Assembly (NCBI GenBank): GCA_016786925.1
Contig: JAEUTU010000087.1
Span: 1-34,568, forward strand
DNA length: 34,568 bases
Direction: 5' to 3'
DNA from: Bacteroidia bacterium
Lineage (GTDB): Bacteria > Bacteroidota > Bacteroidia > 2-12-FULL-35-15
Position numbers and translations under genes: made by a program. Numbering within the stretch: position 1 is the first letter of the stretch; every line of letters starts with the position of its first letter. Below, piece after piece: positions 1-8,815 of the stretch. The notes beneath the pieces were generated by a model, which was not told where the DNA came from, ran no database searches, and saw nothing but the letters and a program-made list of their open reading frames with translations.

Positions 1-2261
1 GTTCGGGAATATTGCCTTCTGCTATTGGTATCGATAAAAGTATTCAAAAAAGAATGATGGTGGATGCAGGATTTAATAGTCCTAAATTTATAACCATCAA
101 ACGCGAAGATTATATCAAGGGAAATTGTAAAAATGTTTTTGAAAATGCCAAAAAGGAGATCGGTTTTCCACTCGTAATAAAACCCGCCAACCAGGGCTCT
201 TCCATTGGAGTTACCATCCTGTCAAAAGACGATAACCATGCATTTATGGAGGCTGTTGAGAAAGCATTTTTTACTAAATGGATAGATGCGTCTGAATGGC
301 TTAAAAAGACAGCTTCTGAAAAAAATGCCTTTATTCGTGTGCTGGCTGATATTCGTGAAGGAATTGGAATGCCAGTAATGGTAAATGGAAGAACGGTATA
401 TCATCCTGCCGACCTGATCGCATTTTTAGATGAATGTTTTAAAACGGAGAAAGAAGGGGTTGTCCTAGAAGCTGTAGATGGCGAGTCAACTGTTCTTATT
501 GAAGGATTTATTGAAGGGAAAGAATTCTCTTGCATTGTTGCACAAATGGAGGATGGGACAGCTATTGCCTTGCCACCCACAGAAATAAGAAAAGGGAAAG
601 AGCTGTTCGATTATCGATCAAAGTATTTACCGGGTTTATCACGTAAGATCACACCGATCGATCTTCCGAATGATCAGATCCAGGCTATTCGTAAGGAGTG
701 TGAGCGTTTGTTCTATGCGCTTAATTTTGATGTGTATGCACGTATTGATGGTTTTTTATCTAAAGATGGAAAGATATTCCTGAATGATCCTAATACTACT
801 TCGGGGATGATGCCATCTTCATTTTTCTTTCATCAGGCAGCTGAAATTGGCTTAAATCCTTCTCAGTTTTTAACGTATATCATTCGAACATCTATTGCGC
901 AACGAATAAAAGCGAATAGTCATTCTTTACAAACAAGTAAACTATTGGCAGCTTTAGATGCTTCTATTCAAAAGGATCAGGAAGCTACAACGAATAAAAC
1001 AAAAGTGGCTGTTATTTTAGGAGGCTACTCTTCTGAGCGACATATTTCAGTTGAGAGTGGAAGAAATATTTATGAAAAACTGGCTTCCTCCACTAAATAT
1101 GAGCCTATTCCTGTTTTCTTGACAGGCAATGCAGATGAACATATCTTATATCAGATCCCCATCAATATTTTGTTAAAGGATAATGCGGATGATATAAAAG
1201 AGAAAATTGATCATTACAAGATACATGAATTGGTAAAAGAAATCATTCAGGAGGCTTCTTCCATTACTCAGAAATATTGTAATTCAGATAATTTGGCCAA
1301 GCCCAAACGCTTTACCTATGAAGAGTTAGCAAAGACTGTTGATGCTGTGTTTATTGCATTGCACGGACGACCGGGTGAAGATGGCGCTGTTCAGGCGCAG
1401 TTGGAAAGAGTGGGCTTACCTTATAATGGTTCAGGGGTAGAAAGTTCGCAGATCACGATCGATAAATACCGAACGAATGAGATCTTAAAACAGAATGGAT
1501 TTTTGGTTGCTGAACACATTTTGGTTACAGAAGGCGATTGGAAAAAAGATAAAGCAGCTGTATTGTCTATCATTAAAGAAAAAATACACTATCCATTTAT
1601 TGCCAAACCGGTTGATGATGGTTGTTCATCTGCTGTAAAGAAGATAAAAACACCCGAGGAGTTTGATGCGTTTGCTACCCTAATCTTTAGAAAGCAAGAG
1701 GCATTGGACGAATTAGCTGCCAATCTGTTGCACATCAAAGACAAAGAAGAATTCCCTCAAAAAGTGGTAATTCTGGTAGAAGAGTTGATCAGTAAACGCG
1801 ACTCCAAACACTTCCTGGAAATAACAGGAGGTATGCTCACTACTTATAATGCTAAAGGGGAAGTGAGTTATGAGGTTTTTGAAGCATCAGAGGCATTAAG
1901 TGAAGGGGAAGTATTGTCTTTAGAAGAGAAGTTTTTAGCTGGACAAGGTCAAAATATTACTCCAGCGCGTTATTCATCTGATCCAATTGAGCGTCAGAAA
2001 ATTTCTGATATCGTAAAGAAAACATTGGGCGATGCAGCGAAAGTACTTTATGTGAATGGTTATTGTAGAATTGATGCTTTTGTTCGTATTTACGATGTGA
2101 ATAGAGTGGAAGTGATATTTGTGGAAGTGAATTCTTTGCCGGGTATGACACCAGCCACTTGTATTTTTCACCAAACAGCGATCAATGGGTATAAACCATA
2201 CGATTTTATTGACCGCATATTAGACTTTGGATTCAAGAAAAAAGAAAGAATAACGGCTTAA
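1..2261 (+). CDS. Two-domain ATP-grasp ligase, D-alanine--D-alanine ligase-like (5' end missing)
   Basis: The reading frame is open from base 3 and has no stop upstream, so the gene begins outside the window; the first visible residues (SGILPSAIGIDKS) are already inside a Ddl fold. About 752 residues are visible. Numbered from the Leu codon at base 12, the first ATP-grasp module covers roughly 1-300 (QGSSIGV loop, LIEGFIEGKE, ALPPTEI, ARIDGF, NDPNTTSG). A complete second Ddl-like module runs from about 331 to the end (GGYSSERHIS, HGRPGEDG, KPVDDGCSS, CRIDAF, EVNSLPGMT). The family joins two D-Ala molecules with ATP for peptidoglycan precursors in the cytosol. Module 1 has Asp in place of the usual metal-binding Glu (NDPN for N/LExN) and an extra stretch of about 50 residues at 85-158. 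Module 2 keeps the Glu and Asn but lacks the usual GRE motif after EEL. Which module ligates what is unknown. It converges with the next gene, with 11 bp between stops. Confidence 0.85.
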   Translation, partial: SGILPSAIGIDKSIQKRMMVDAGFNSPKFITIKREDYIKGNCKNVFENAKKEIGFPLVIKPANQGSSIGVTILSKDDNHAFMEAVEKAFFTKWIDASEWLKKTASEKNAFIRVLADIREGIGMPVMVNGRTVYHPADLIAFLDECFKTEKEGVVLEAVDGESTVLIEGFIEGKEFSCIVAQMEDGTAIALPPTEIRKGKELFDYRSKYLPGLSRKITPIDLPNDQIQAIRKECERLFYALNFDVYARIDGFLSKDGKIFLNDPNTTSGMMPSSFFFHQAAEIGLNPSQFLTYIIRTSIAQRIKANSHSLQTSKLLAALDASIQKDQEATTNKTKVAVILGGYSSERHISVESGRNIYEKLASSTKYEPIPVFLTGNADEHILYQIPINILLKDNADDIKEKIDHYKIHELVKEIIQEASSITQKYCNSDNLAKPKRFTYEELAKTVDAVFIALHGRPGEDGAVQAQLERVGLPYNGSGVESSQITIDKYRTNEILKQNGFLVAEHILVTEGDWKKDKAAVLSIIKEKIHYPFIAKPVDDGCSSAVKKIKTPEEFDAFATLIFRKQEALDELAANLLHIKDKEEFPQKVVILVEELISKRDSKHFLEITGGMLTTYNAKGEVSYEVFEASEALSEGEVLSLEEKFLAGQGQNITPARYSSDPIERQKISDIVKKTLGDAAKVLYVNGYCRIDAFVRIYDVNRVEVIFVEVNSLPGMTPATCIFHQTAINGYKPYDFIDRILDFGFKKKERITA

Positions 2262-2272
2262 GTTATACTTTC

Positions 2273-4336
2273 TTATCGAGGGTACTCCACACGAACATGA
2301 TAAATGTTCATTAATTTCTTTTTGAATATTTTCTTCAATGCATTAATGTCCTTAAATGTGATGTCGGCATTTACAAATTGTTCTTGATCAATTTGTTTAT
2401 TGATGATCATTTCCACCAAGTTGTCGATAGCTTCGGCATCATACTTTTTTAAACTTCGTGAAGCTGCTTCTACCGAATCAGCCATCATCAGAACGGCTGT
2501 TTCTTTTGAGAATGGGATAGGGCCGGGATAGTGAAACTTCGACTCATCAATTTTCTCACCCGGAAAAGCATTCTGAAAGGAGCGGTAAAAATAAGCTGTG
2601 ATCGTTGTTCCATGGTGTGTTCTGATGAAATCAATGATCTGCTCCGGTAATTTATTCTTCTTAGCGATCTCAACTCCTTTGATTACATGGTCGATGATGA
2701 TAGCTGCACTTTCATCAAAATTTAGATCTTCATGTGGATTTATTCCATGTGCTTGATTTTCGATAAAATACATGGGCATATCCATTTTGCCGATGTCATG
2801 GTACAAAGCTCCGGCTCTTACTAAAAGCGAATTGCCACCAATCGTATAAATAGCTTCCTCGGCAAGATTCGCAACTTGAAGTGAATGTTGGAATGTCCCC
2901 GGTGCTCTGGAAGCAAGCTCACGTAAGAGTTTACCATTGGTATCCGATAATTCTAACAAGGAAACATCGGAAATGAAGCCGAATAGCTTTTCGAAGATGA
3001 AGATCAAAGGGTAGGAGAAGAGTGTAAGTAAGGCACTGATGCCAAACCATGCGAAATCATATCCGGATATCACATCAATTCCACCTTCCTGAATAATTGT
3101 AATTCCTATGTATGAAACGCTGTAGGTTACAAAAATGATAATGGATGATAAAAATATCTGAGAACGGTTTCGCATATTTACGATGCTGAAAATAGCAACC
3201 ATACCTCCTAATAACTGGATAAAAGCGTATTCGAATCTGTTAGGTGCAATAAACGATATAATGAGAACGGTTACTAAATGGACAAACAGAGCGATGCGTG
3301 TATCGTAAAATGCACGAATGATGACCGGAAGGATACAAAATGGAAGAAGATAAATACTGAAAGATTGAGAGTCGATCGCCAGATCAGCCATTAGCACTTG
3401 CAGAATGATCAGCATCAATATGAAGGTGATCTTTGTATTGTCTAAAAATATTTCATTCCTGAAAAAGAATAAAAAGATAATTAATACTGCAAAGCAAAGG
3501 GTAATAATGATGATCTGCCCAAGAAGGATAAAGTAATAATTTCCATCTCCACCGGCTTGTTGTTCAAATTCATCTTTTAATGATTCAAGTATCTGATATG
3601 TAGCAGGATCAAGGATCTCGCCTTTTGAAATGATCCGCTGATTTTTTAAAATAATATCCCGCGATGGCGCTATTTCGTTGATCGATTGTTGAAGTACTTT
3701 ATCGGTGGTTGCTTTATCAAAGAAGATAGAATGACTGATCGCATTTTCGAGAAAAGGCAAAATAAATATCCTGTCAATATCAGCCTTTTGTTGTTCAAGT
3801 GTAGATTGAATATAGGCGTAAGCCGTTTTTACAGTATGAAAATCCTTTAACTCATGTTCTTCGGCTACATTATTGTTTAGTACAAGTATTGTGTAATCTT
3901 GAGGCTTATTGCTGATAACATCATTGTACTCAATGATTCCCTTGGAGTAGATGGAGTCAAGGATCTTATTAGCAATTTTTAGTGTATTTTCTTTTGTTTT
4001 AGTGCTTTTGGAAGACCAATTCTTTTCAAAGTTTGAGCGCAACAACTCTTTTCTTTTTGTTAGTTCTTCTGTTTTTTCTTTGAAATAGAGTTTGGCCTGT
4101 TTGATAGTCTCTAATTTTTCGAGCGCTAATTCCTGCTTCGTTTTTTTTATCGCAAAGTCGAATGGAGCGATCAGATCCTCATGGTGCCATGGTTTTCCTT
4201 TTAAATTCTGGAACTCATATTTGAATTTTCCTTTTTTTGGGAAAATAGCAACAATGATCCCTATAGCGATTACAAATAGTATTCCTTTGTAGATCTCGGG
4301 ATGGCTGTGACGTATGAATGAAACGAACTTTTTCAC
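2273..4336 (-). CDS. 7TM-HD domain phosphodiesterase, PgpH-like (c-di-AMP hydrolase family)
   Basis: This 687-residue membrane protein has an N-terminal membrane segment at about 18-33 and a large extracytoplasmic region rich in charged helix (7TMR-HDED type, about 50-260). A block of about seven hydrophobic helices follows (about 265-455), then a cytoplasmic HD domain with GTFQHSLQVANLAEEA, LYHDIGKMD, NPHED, the DHV helix and RTHHGTT. This order is that of PgpH, which hydrolyses the second messenger cyclic di-AMP in Listeria and relatives; that specificity is inferred here from family membership. The start is GTG at 4336, because the only nearby ATG (4338) is out of frame and runs at once into TGA. 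A possible -7 element of the TAnnTTCG form lies at 4357-4364 on the minus strand. The thiolase gene is divergent, across a 191-bp gap. Confidence 0.9.
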   Translation of the reverse strand: MKKFVSFIRHSHPEIYKGILFVIAIGIIVAIFPKKGKFKYEFQNLKGKPWHHEDLIAPFDFAIKKTKQELALEKLETIKQAKLYFKEKTEELTKRKELLRSNFEKNWSSKSTKTKENTLKIANKILDSIYSKGIIEYNDVISNKPQDYTILVLNNNVAEEHELKDFHTVKTAYAYIQSTLEQQKADIDRIFILPFLENAISHSIFFDKATTDKVLQQSINEIAPSRDIILKNQRIISKGEILDPATYQILESLKDEFEQQAGGDGNYYFILLGQIIIITLCFAVLIIFLFFFRNEIFLDNTKITFILMLIILQVLMADLAIDSQSFSIYLLPFCILPVIIRAFYDTRIALFVHLVTVLIISFIAPNRFEYAFIQLLGGMVAIFSIVNMRNRSQIFLSSIIIFVTYSVSYIGITIIQEGGIDVISGYDFAWFGISALLTLFSYPLIFIFEKLFGFISDVSLLELSDTNGKLLRELASRAPGTFQHSLQVANLAEEAIYTIGGNSLLVRAGALYHDIGKMDMPMYFIENQAHGINPHEDLNFDESAAIIIDHVIKGVEIAKKNKLPEQIIDFIRTHHGTTITAYFYRSFQNAFPGEKIDESKFHYPGPIPFSKETAVLMMADSVEAASRSLKKYDAEAIDNLVEMIINKQIDQEQFVNADITFKDINALKKIFKKKLMNIYHVRVEYPR

Positions 4337-4403
4337 ATGATTTTGATTGGATATAGCGAAAATAAAAATATTTAGCTCCTGAAATCGCCTATCTACTTTT
4401 CAA

Positions 4404-4424
4404 TTGTTCACAGGTTTATTCACA
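4404..4424 (+). repeat. Two 12-bp-spaced DnaA-box-like 9-mers
   Basis: TTGTTCACA (4404-4412) and TTATTCACA (4416-4424) form a direct repeat with a 12-bp period in the divergent gap between the pgpH-like and thiolase genes. The second copy fits the DnaA-box consensus TTATNCACA exactly and the first has one mismatch. The surrounding sequence is AT-rich. Two boxes are too few to claim an origin; they may be a regulator site or chance. Confidence 0.3.
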
Positions 4425-4455
4425 AAATTTGATAAAAAACGGGCTAATTCGTTCC

Positions 4456-4482
4456 TAAATTTGAGTAATAAAGTTAAATTTG
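4456..4482 (+). promoter_or_regulatory. Two candidate -7 elements for the thiolase gene
   Basis: TAAATTTG occurs twice, at 4456-4463 and 4475-4482, and both copies fit the Bacteroidota -7 consensus TAnnTTTG. They would give leaders of roughly 57 and 38 nt before the ATG at 4528. A TTTG at 4428-4431 could serve as -33 for the first copy, but the spacer (24 bp) is longer than the usual 19-21. Confidence 0.4.
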
Positions 4483-4527
4483 AGGTCAATTAACTAATCC
4501 GGATAACAATTAATCAAACAATAAATT

Positions 4528-5706
4528 ATGAAAGAAGTTTACATTATTTCAGCTGTACGTACACCAATGGGAAGCTTTGGTGGAGCATTGGCAGGGGTTC
4601 CTGCAACAAAATTAGGTGCAACAGCTATTAAAGGTGCATTGGCAAAGGCTGGTGTGGATGGAAAAGAAGTTCAGGAAGTGTATATGGGGAGTGTATTGCA
4701 AGCCAATTTAGGTCAGGCTCCTGCTCGTCAGGCTGCAATGTTTGCGGGTTTGCCGAATACCGTACAATGTACGACCATCAATAAAGTGTGTGCATCGGGC
4801 ATGAAAGCGATCATGATCGGAGCACAAAGTATCATGTGTGGCGATGCAGATGTGGTGGTTGCCGGTGGTATGGAGAATATGAGTCAGGTTCCATTTTACT
4901 CAGAGAACATGCGTTGGGGAAATAAATATGGAAATGTGACCATGATCGATGGTTTAGCAAAAGATGGTTTGACCGATGTATATCATAACTATGCAATGGG
5001 AAATGCAGCGGATCTGTGTGCTAAGGAATGCAATATTTCCCGTGAGGATCAAGATGCTTTTGCAATTGAATCATATAAGCGTTCTCAAGCAGCTTGGGCT
5101 GCTGGTAAATTCAATGAGGAGATCGTTCCTGTTGAAATTCCACAACGTAAAGGAGATCCTATCTTAATGAAAGAAGATGAGGAATACAAAAATGTTCGTT
5201 TTGACAAGATCCCTGAGTTGAAGGCTGCATTTTCAAAAGATGGTACAGCAACGGCTGCAAATTCATCCACAATGAATGATGGAGCTGCCGCAGTCGTTTT
5301 AATGAGCAAAGAAAAAGCTGAAAAATTAGGCTTGAAGCCAATTGCTATTCTAAAAGGATATGCCGATGCAGAACATGCACCGGAATGGTTTACAACTGCT
5401 CCTTCATTAGCAGTACCTAAAGCTGTTTCTAAAGCGGGATTAACATTGGGAGATATCAATTATTTTGAGTTAAATGAAGCCTTCTCAACTGTAGGTATCG
5501 TTAACATGCAAAAAATGAAATTGGATGCATCTAAAGTGAATGTAAATGGTGGTGCGGTATCATTAGGACATCCTTTGGGTTGTTCCGGTGCTCGTATCGT
5601 AGTTACTTTAATACATGTTTTAAAACAGAATAAGGCGAAATACGGTGCTGCGGGTATCTGCAATGGTGGTGGTGGTGCCTCTGCTGTTGTTGTTGAATTA
5701 GCGTAA
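4528..5706 (+). CDS. Acetyl-CoA C-acetyltransferase (thiolase)
   Basis: This 392-residue protein is full length for a type II thiolase, which condenses two acetyl-CoA to acetoacetyl-CoA or cleaves 3-ketoacyl-CoA in the cytosol. All catalytic residues are visible: nucleophile Cys88 (INKVCASGMKA), His348 (GGAVSLGHPLGCSGAR) and Cys378 (GICNGGGGAS), plus the NEAFS motif. Start at ATG 4528, with no Shine-Dalgarno site, as is usual in this phylum. The NlpC/P60 gene follows on the same strand 65 bp downstream with no clear promoter between. The direction of the reaction (degradation or biosynthesis) cannot be told from sequence; no other beta-oxidation gene is adjacent. Confidence 0.95.
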   Translation: MKEVYIISAVRTPMGSFGGALAGVPATKLGATAIKGALAKAGVDGKEVQEVYMGSVLQANLGQAPARQAAMFAGLPNTVQCTTINKVCASGMKAIMIGAQSIMCGDADVVVAGGMENMSQVPFYSENMRWGNKYGNVTMIDGLAKDGLTDVYHNYAMGNAADLCAKECNISREDQDAFAIESYKRSQAAWAAGKFNEEIVPVEIPQRKGDPILMKEDEEYKNVRFDKIPELKAAFSKDGTATAANSSTMNDGAAAVVLMSKEKAEKLGLKPIAILKGYADAEHAPEWFTTAPSLAVPKAVSKAGLTLGDINYFELNEAFSTVGIVNMQKMKLDASKVNVNGGAVSLGHPLGCSGARIVVTLIHVLKQNKAKYGAAGICNGGGGASAVVVELA

Positions 5707-5771
5707 GTTGATTAGTTTATGTCTTTAGCCGGAATGAAATTTTACTGTTAGCTAAAGCCAATACTTAATGT

Positions 5772-6548
5772 ATGTACGGAGTCTGTAATTTAAGTGTAGT
5801 GCCTTGTCGTAAGGAGCCATCTGATAGAAGTGAGATGGTTACTCAGTTATTATTTGGTGAGACATTTGAAATTATTGAAATTCAAGGTTCTTGGGTACAC
5901 ATTAAGATCACATTTGATAGTTATGATTGTTGGATCGATAAAAAGCAATTTTTGCCGATCCAACAACATACCTTCGATATTATTAATACAGTTGAACCTT
6001 ATCACTGTAATGAATTGATCCAGATCATTTCTGATTCCAAGACCAAGCAACATTTCCCAATTACCATTGGTGCTACTCTTCCCAATTTTGATGATGGCGA
6101 GTGTGTTGTAGAGAATTCATCCTATGCCTATGATGGTGCTTTTATTAATGGTTATTTACCATTTACAAAAAGCGGAATCTTAGAAACGGCAATGCTTTAT
6201 TTGAATAGCCCTTATCTATGGGGAGGAAAATCTCCTTTTGGTATTGATTGTAGCGGATTTACTCAATCCGTTTACAAATTGAATGGCATTAAATTGTTTA
6301 GAGATGCTTATCAGCAGGCTGAGCAAGGGGAAACACTTAGCTTTGTAGAAGAGGCCGAACCCGGTGATCTTGCCTTTTTTGATAATGAAGAAGGACGAAT
6401 TATTCATGTGGGAATTGTGATGGATAACAATCAGATCATTCATGCATCCGGAAACGTGAGGATCGATGGCTTTGATCATCACGGTATCTTTAATCATGAG
6501 AAACGCGATTATTCTCATCAGCTTCGTTTGCTAAAACGAATTGTCTAA
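5772..6548 (+). CDS. NlpC/P60 family cysteine peptidase with N-terminal SH3-like domain
   Basis: This 258-residue protein has an N-terminal SH3b-like region (about 5-60, typical pattern PCRKEPSDRSEMVTQLLFGE) and a middle second SH3-like part. The C-terminal NlpC/P60 catalytic domain (about 135-235) carries Cys160 in GIDCSGF, His212 in IIHVGIV and a third polar residue His224 in IIHASG. Such enzymes cut gamma-D-Glu-diamino acid bonds in peptidoglycan peptides, often in muropeptide recycling. No signal peptide is visible, so it may work in the cytosol on imported peptides or leave by an unseen route. It ends 5 bp before the stop of the convergent gene. The domain assignment is firm; the exact substrate is inferred from the family. 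Confidence 0.9.
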   Translation: MYGVCNLSVVPCRKEPSDRSEMVTQLLFGETFEIIEIQGSWVHIKITFDSYDCWIDKKQFLPIQQHTFDIINTVEPYHCNELIQIISDSKTKQHFPITIGATLPNFDDGECVVENSSYAYDGAFINGYLPFTKSGILETAMLYLNSPYLWGGKSPFGIDCSGFTQSVYKLNGIKLFRDAYQQAEQGETLSFVEEAEPGDLAFFDNEEGRIIHVGIVMDNNQIIHASGNVRIDGFDHHGIFNHEKRDYSHQLRLLKRIV

Positions 6549-6553
6549 TACAT

Positions 6554-8086
6554 CTATTTGAATAGAGGTAGTCTTTGTTGATTGTAGTCAGCATTAAAAC
6601 TATTTATTGCTAATACTCTCCATCTTTTTGCTGCTTCAGCATTTAATATATCTAGTACGGGATATTCGTCTAACAGTACTACCGCATCTTCCAAGTCGAT
6701 TTTAGCTTGAGGAATAAAGAATTCATTAGGTTTAACCTTGTTTAATGATGCATAATACAATAAGTTACGCTGGTTGGGATTCGGATCAGTAGGTAATACT
6801 TCTACATTAAATCCCGCTGCGAGGAATGTTTTATAGATAGATCGCATTGATTTGCCGATCTTACCATTAATGTATCCTAAACTATTCACAAAAATAGTTC
6901 CATCGGGCTGAAGAATTTTTTTAGTTTCCTCTAGTGATTCCTTGGTAAATACGTGATTAGGAGGATCTTCTCCTTTGAATGTGTCAAAAATGATCAGATC
7001 GTATTTTTTATTGCAAGTCTTGATATAGTGTCTGGCGTCATCAACTGTTATATCGACCTTATCGGACAGATAAAAATATGTTTTTGCAACATGTGCAATT
7101 CTTTTATCCAGTTCACACACATCAATGTCAAACCCCTTTTCGGAAAGTGTTTTGGCGATACTCCCACCACCCAGGCCAAGTAATAAAATTTTAGATTTTT
7201 TAGGCATTGAATCTGCAAATTCACCGATCCTGTAAACGTAGGTGAAATACTTTTCTTCGTTATTGTTCTCATCTGCCAGTGAATCATACATGGTTTGTGA
7301 GATCCTGTTTACAAAGAGCCATCGACTGGTACCTACTATGTTAGTATCCTTATAGCGAGGGTAGTCCAAAACCATCACTTGACCTAGCAAGCCCTCTTCG
7401 TTATAAACAACTTTTATATCTGATGAATTGATATTAGAGGAGGAAGTAGAAAGTGCCCAAATACAAAGCAAAAAAAAACCGGCTCCTTGCATTAATTTCT
7501 TTTTTTGAATGATCAGCAGTGCCGGAATTGAACCTAATACGATTCCTGTTACAATGGAAGGAGCGGTTAATCCGAATGTTGGTATGACCCAAAAACCGAA
7601 AGCAAAGGTTGCAATAATACCTCCTAATGTTGAAATAGCATAAATAGCACCTGCCATTTTCCCTGACTGTTCCAGGTCGGTTGTGATCGCTTTTATGATG
7701 AGAGGAGATACCATACCCATCATAAATACAGGCGGAAACAATATGCATGTGGCCGAAACGATAACAGAGGGAATCAAGCTATGAGAGCCAACCAGCCATA
7801 AAATGATCTTTGAACTAAAAGGCATCAACACTGTAAATGTTGCTGCCGCTAGCAATACATAAAATAATGTAAATGGATTTTTGCTTTTATAAGATAGGAT
7901 CCCACCTGCAAAATATCCAAGTGCCAATCCTCCTAATGTTATAGCTAATACTGTTGCCCAAACGTACAGAGAAGAACCGAAATAAGGTGCCAGCATTTTG
8001 GCTCCTAATAGTTCTGCCGCCATAACAGAGCCTCCTTCTATAAAGGAAAGCAAAAAAAATAATTTTCTGTTTTTGAGAATAGACAT
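6554..8086 (-). CDS. Multi-pass membrane protein with C-terminal spermidine-synthase-like (SAM-binding fold) domain
   Basis: From ATG 8086 the protein is 510 residues. The N-terminal part is a series of hydrophobic helices (start FFLLSFIEGGSVMAAELLGA) like the membrane half of fused spermidine-synthase/transporter-like proteins. The C-terminal part is a Rossmann domain with LLLGLGGGSIAKTL (motif I), VCELDKRI, ITVDDARHYI and YDLIIFDTFKG. True spermidine synthases have a second Asp in the DSTD/DPxGP region; here it reads DTFKGEDPP, so polyamine synthesis is doubtful. The frame can be opened 10 codons earlier at TTG 8116, but that stretch overlaps a -7-like element (8104-8111), so the ATG is preferred. 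It is the last gene of the leftward ECF-sigma set, 45 bp after the upstream stop. Confidence 0.8.
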   Translation of the reverse strand: MSILKNRKLFFLLSFIEGGSVMAAELLGAKMLAPYFGSSLYVWATVLAITLGGLALGYFAGGILSYKSKNPFTLFYVLLAAATFTVLMPFSSKIILWLVGSHSLIPSVIVSATCILFPPVFMMGMVSPLIIKAITTDLEQSGKMAGAIYAISTLGGIIATFAFGFWVIPTFGLTAPSIVTGIVLGSIPALLIIQKKKLMQGAGFFLLCIWALSTSSSNINSSDIKVVYNEEGLLGQVMVLDYPRYKDTNIVGTSRWLFVNRISQTMYDSLADENNNEEKYFTYVYRIGEFADSMPKKSKILLLGLGGGSIAKTLSEKGFDIDVCELDKRIAHVAKTYFYLSDKVDITVDDARHYIKTCNKKYDLIIFDTFKGEDPPNHVFTKESLEETKKILQPDGTIFVNSLGYINGKIGKSMRSIYKTFLAAGFNVEVLPTDPNPNQRNLLYYASLNKVKPNEFFIPQAKIDLEDAVVLLDEYPVLDILNAEAAKRWRVLAINSFNADYNQQRLPLFK

Positions 8087-8103
8087 ACTTAACTTTGAAG
8101 TGC

Positions 8104-8111
8104 CAAATATA
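8104..8111 (-). promoter_or_regulatory. Candidate -7 element (TATATTTG) for the spermidine-synthase-like gene
   Basis: On the minus strand TATATTTG matches TAnnTTTG and lies 18 bp upstream of ATG 8086, so the leader would be about 10 nt. No TTTG is found at the expected -33 distance. It suggests this gene can be expressed separately from the upstream genes and argues against the TTG start. Confidence 0.35.
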
Positions 8112-8131
8112 GCCAAGATTTCGTATAATAG

Positions 8132-8782
8132 CTATTCAATAAATGGAGTAGAGGAGAAAATAATGGTCAATATTCCTATTGCATCTAGTTTGTTTTTTTT
8201 GGGTTTAATGACTGTTGTCCCTTTGAAAGAGTCCTTGTAGGGAACAATTTGATAGGCCGGCTCCCATGCTTTTATTTTCATTAATGCGGCCATTGAATTG
8301 GTGTGGTTCTTTTCTGTGCCGTATCGTTTTAGTTCAGGATCGTAAAAAACAATGTCTTTACCAATTCGTTGAAGCTTTGCCAGATCTTTGAAATATACTT
8401 TTCCTTTGGAGCTAATACAGATCTCGATTCTTACCGTATCCGTTTCTTTATCCATGAGGTCGATCATGCCTTGTTTGATCATTTCATTGTAATAAATATT
8501 GTAGTCAAAGGGAATGAAGTAACCTTCCACCAAAGGATAAGGTTCAATGATAGCGGATGATCTAAGTATGTTGCGCTCAGCCAGACTGTTTTTTAATTCA
8601 GTATAGCTTTTATAGTTTTTTCTCCCTTTTGTTTCATAAACCTGAAATTTAGCGGAAGCTTTAATATAAGTGGTATCCTTCTTCTTGCCGATCTTGATCG
8701 TGCCGTGTTTTGGAAGGCTATCATTTTGGGCGTTAAGCAAAAATGATAGGAGTATAAAGAATAGAAATAGTACATTCTTCAT
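8132..8782 (-). CDS. Secreted protein with TonB C-terminal-like pattern
   Basis: This 216-residue protein has an N-terminal signal peptide (MKNVLFLFFILLSFLLNAQ, cleavage likely after NAQ). The middle to C-terminal part resembles a divergent TonB C-terminal/energy-transducer fold: TVRIEICISSKGKVYFKDL, then a helix, then ALMKIKAWEPAYQ, which fits the usual strand-Gly-strand, helix, W-x-PA pattern. There is no proline-rich spacer and no N-terminal membrane anchor, so it is not a working TonB. It ends in a short hydrophobic tail (IGILTIIFSS). It lies 33 bp downstream of the 568-residue membrane protein and is probably co-transcribed with the sigma factor. Its function is unknown; a periplasmic role is inferred. 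Confidence 0.65.
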   Translation of the reverse strand: MKNVLFLFFILLSFLLNAQNDSLPKHGTIKIGKKKDTTYIKASAKFQVYETKGRKNYKSYTELKNSLAERNILRSSAIIEPYPLVEGYFIPFDYNIYYNEMIKQGMIDLMDKETDTVRIEICISSKGKVYFKDLAKLQRIGKDIVFYDPELKRYGTEKNHTNSMAALMKIKAWEPAYQIVPYKDSFKGTTVIKPKKNKLDAIGILTIIFSSTPFIE

Positions 8783-8815
8783 ATAATTCTTTCGCTAAGG
8801 GTAAAATTAGAGATC

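Noticed and set aside
4337..4527. Chromosomal origin in the divergent gap
   Set aside because: Only one exact and one near DnaA box, and none of the genes commonly seen at origins (dnaA, dnaN, gidA) is nearby.
5085..5459. Open 124-codon frame opposite the thiolase gene
   Set aside because: It lies wholly inside a strongly conserved coding region on the other strand and has no recognisable protein pattern.
5723..5757. Inverted repeat CTTTAGC/GCTAAAG after the thiolase gene as a terminator
   Set aside because: The 7-bp stem encloses a 21-nt loop and has no T-run, so it is not a convincing terminator.
8087..8116. TTG start adding 10 residues to the spermidine-synthase-like protein
   Set aside because: The extension overlaps a TAnnTTTG element, and ATG 8086 begins just before the first hydrophobic segment.
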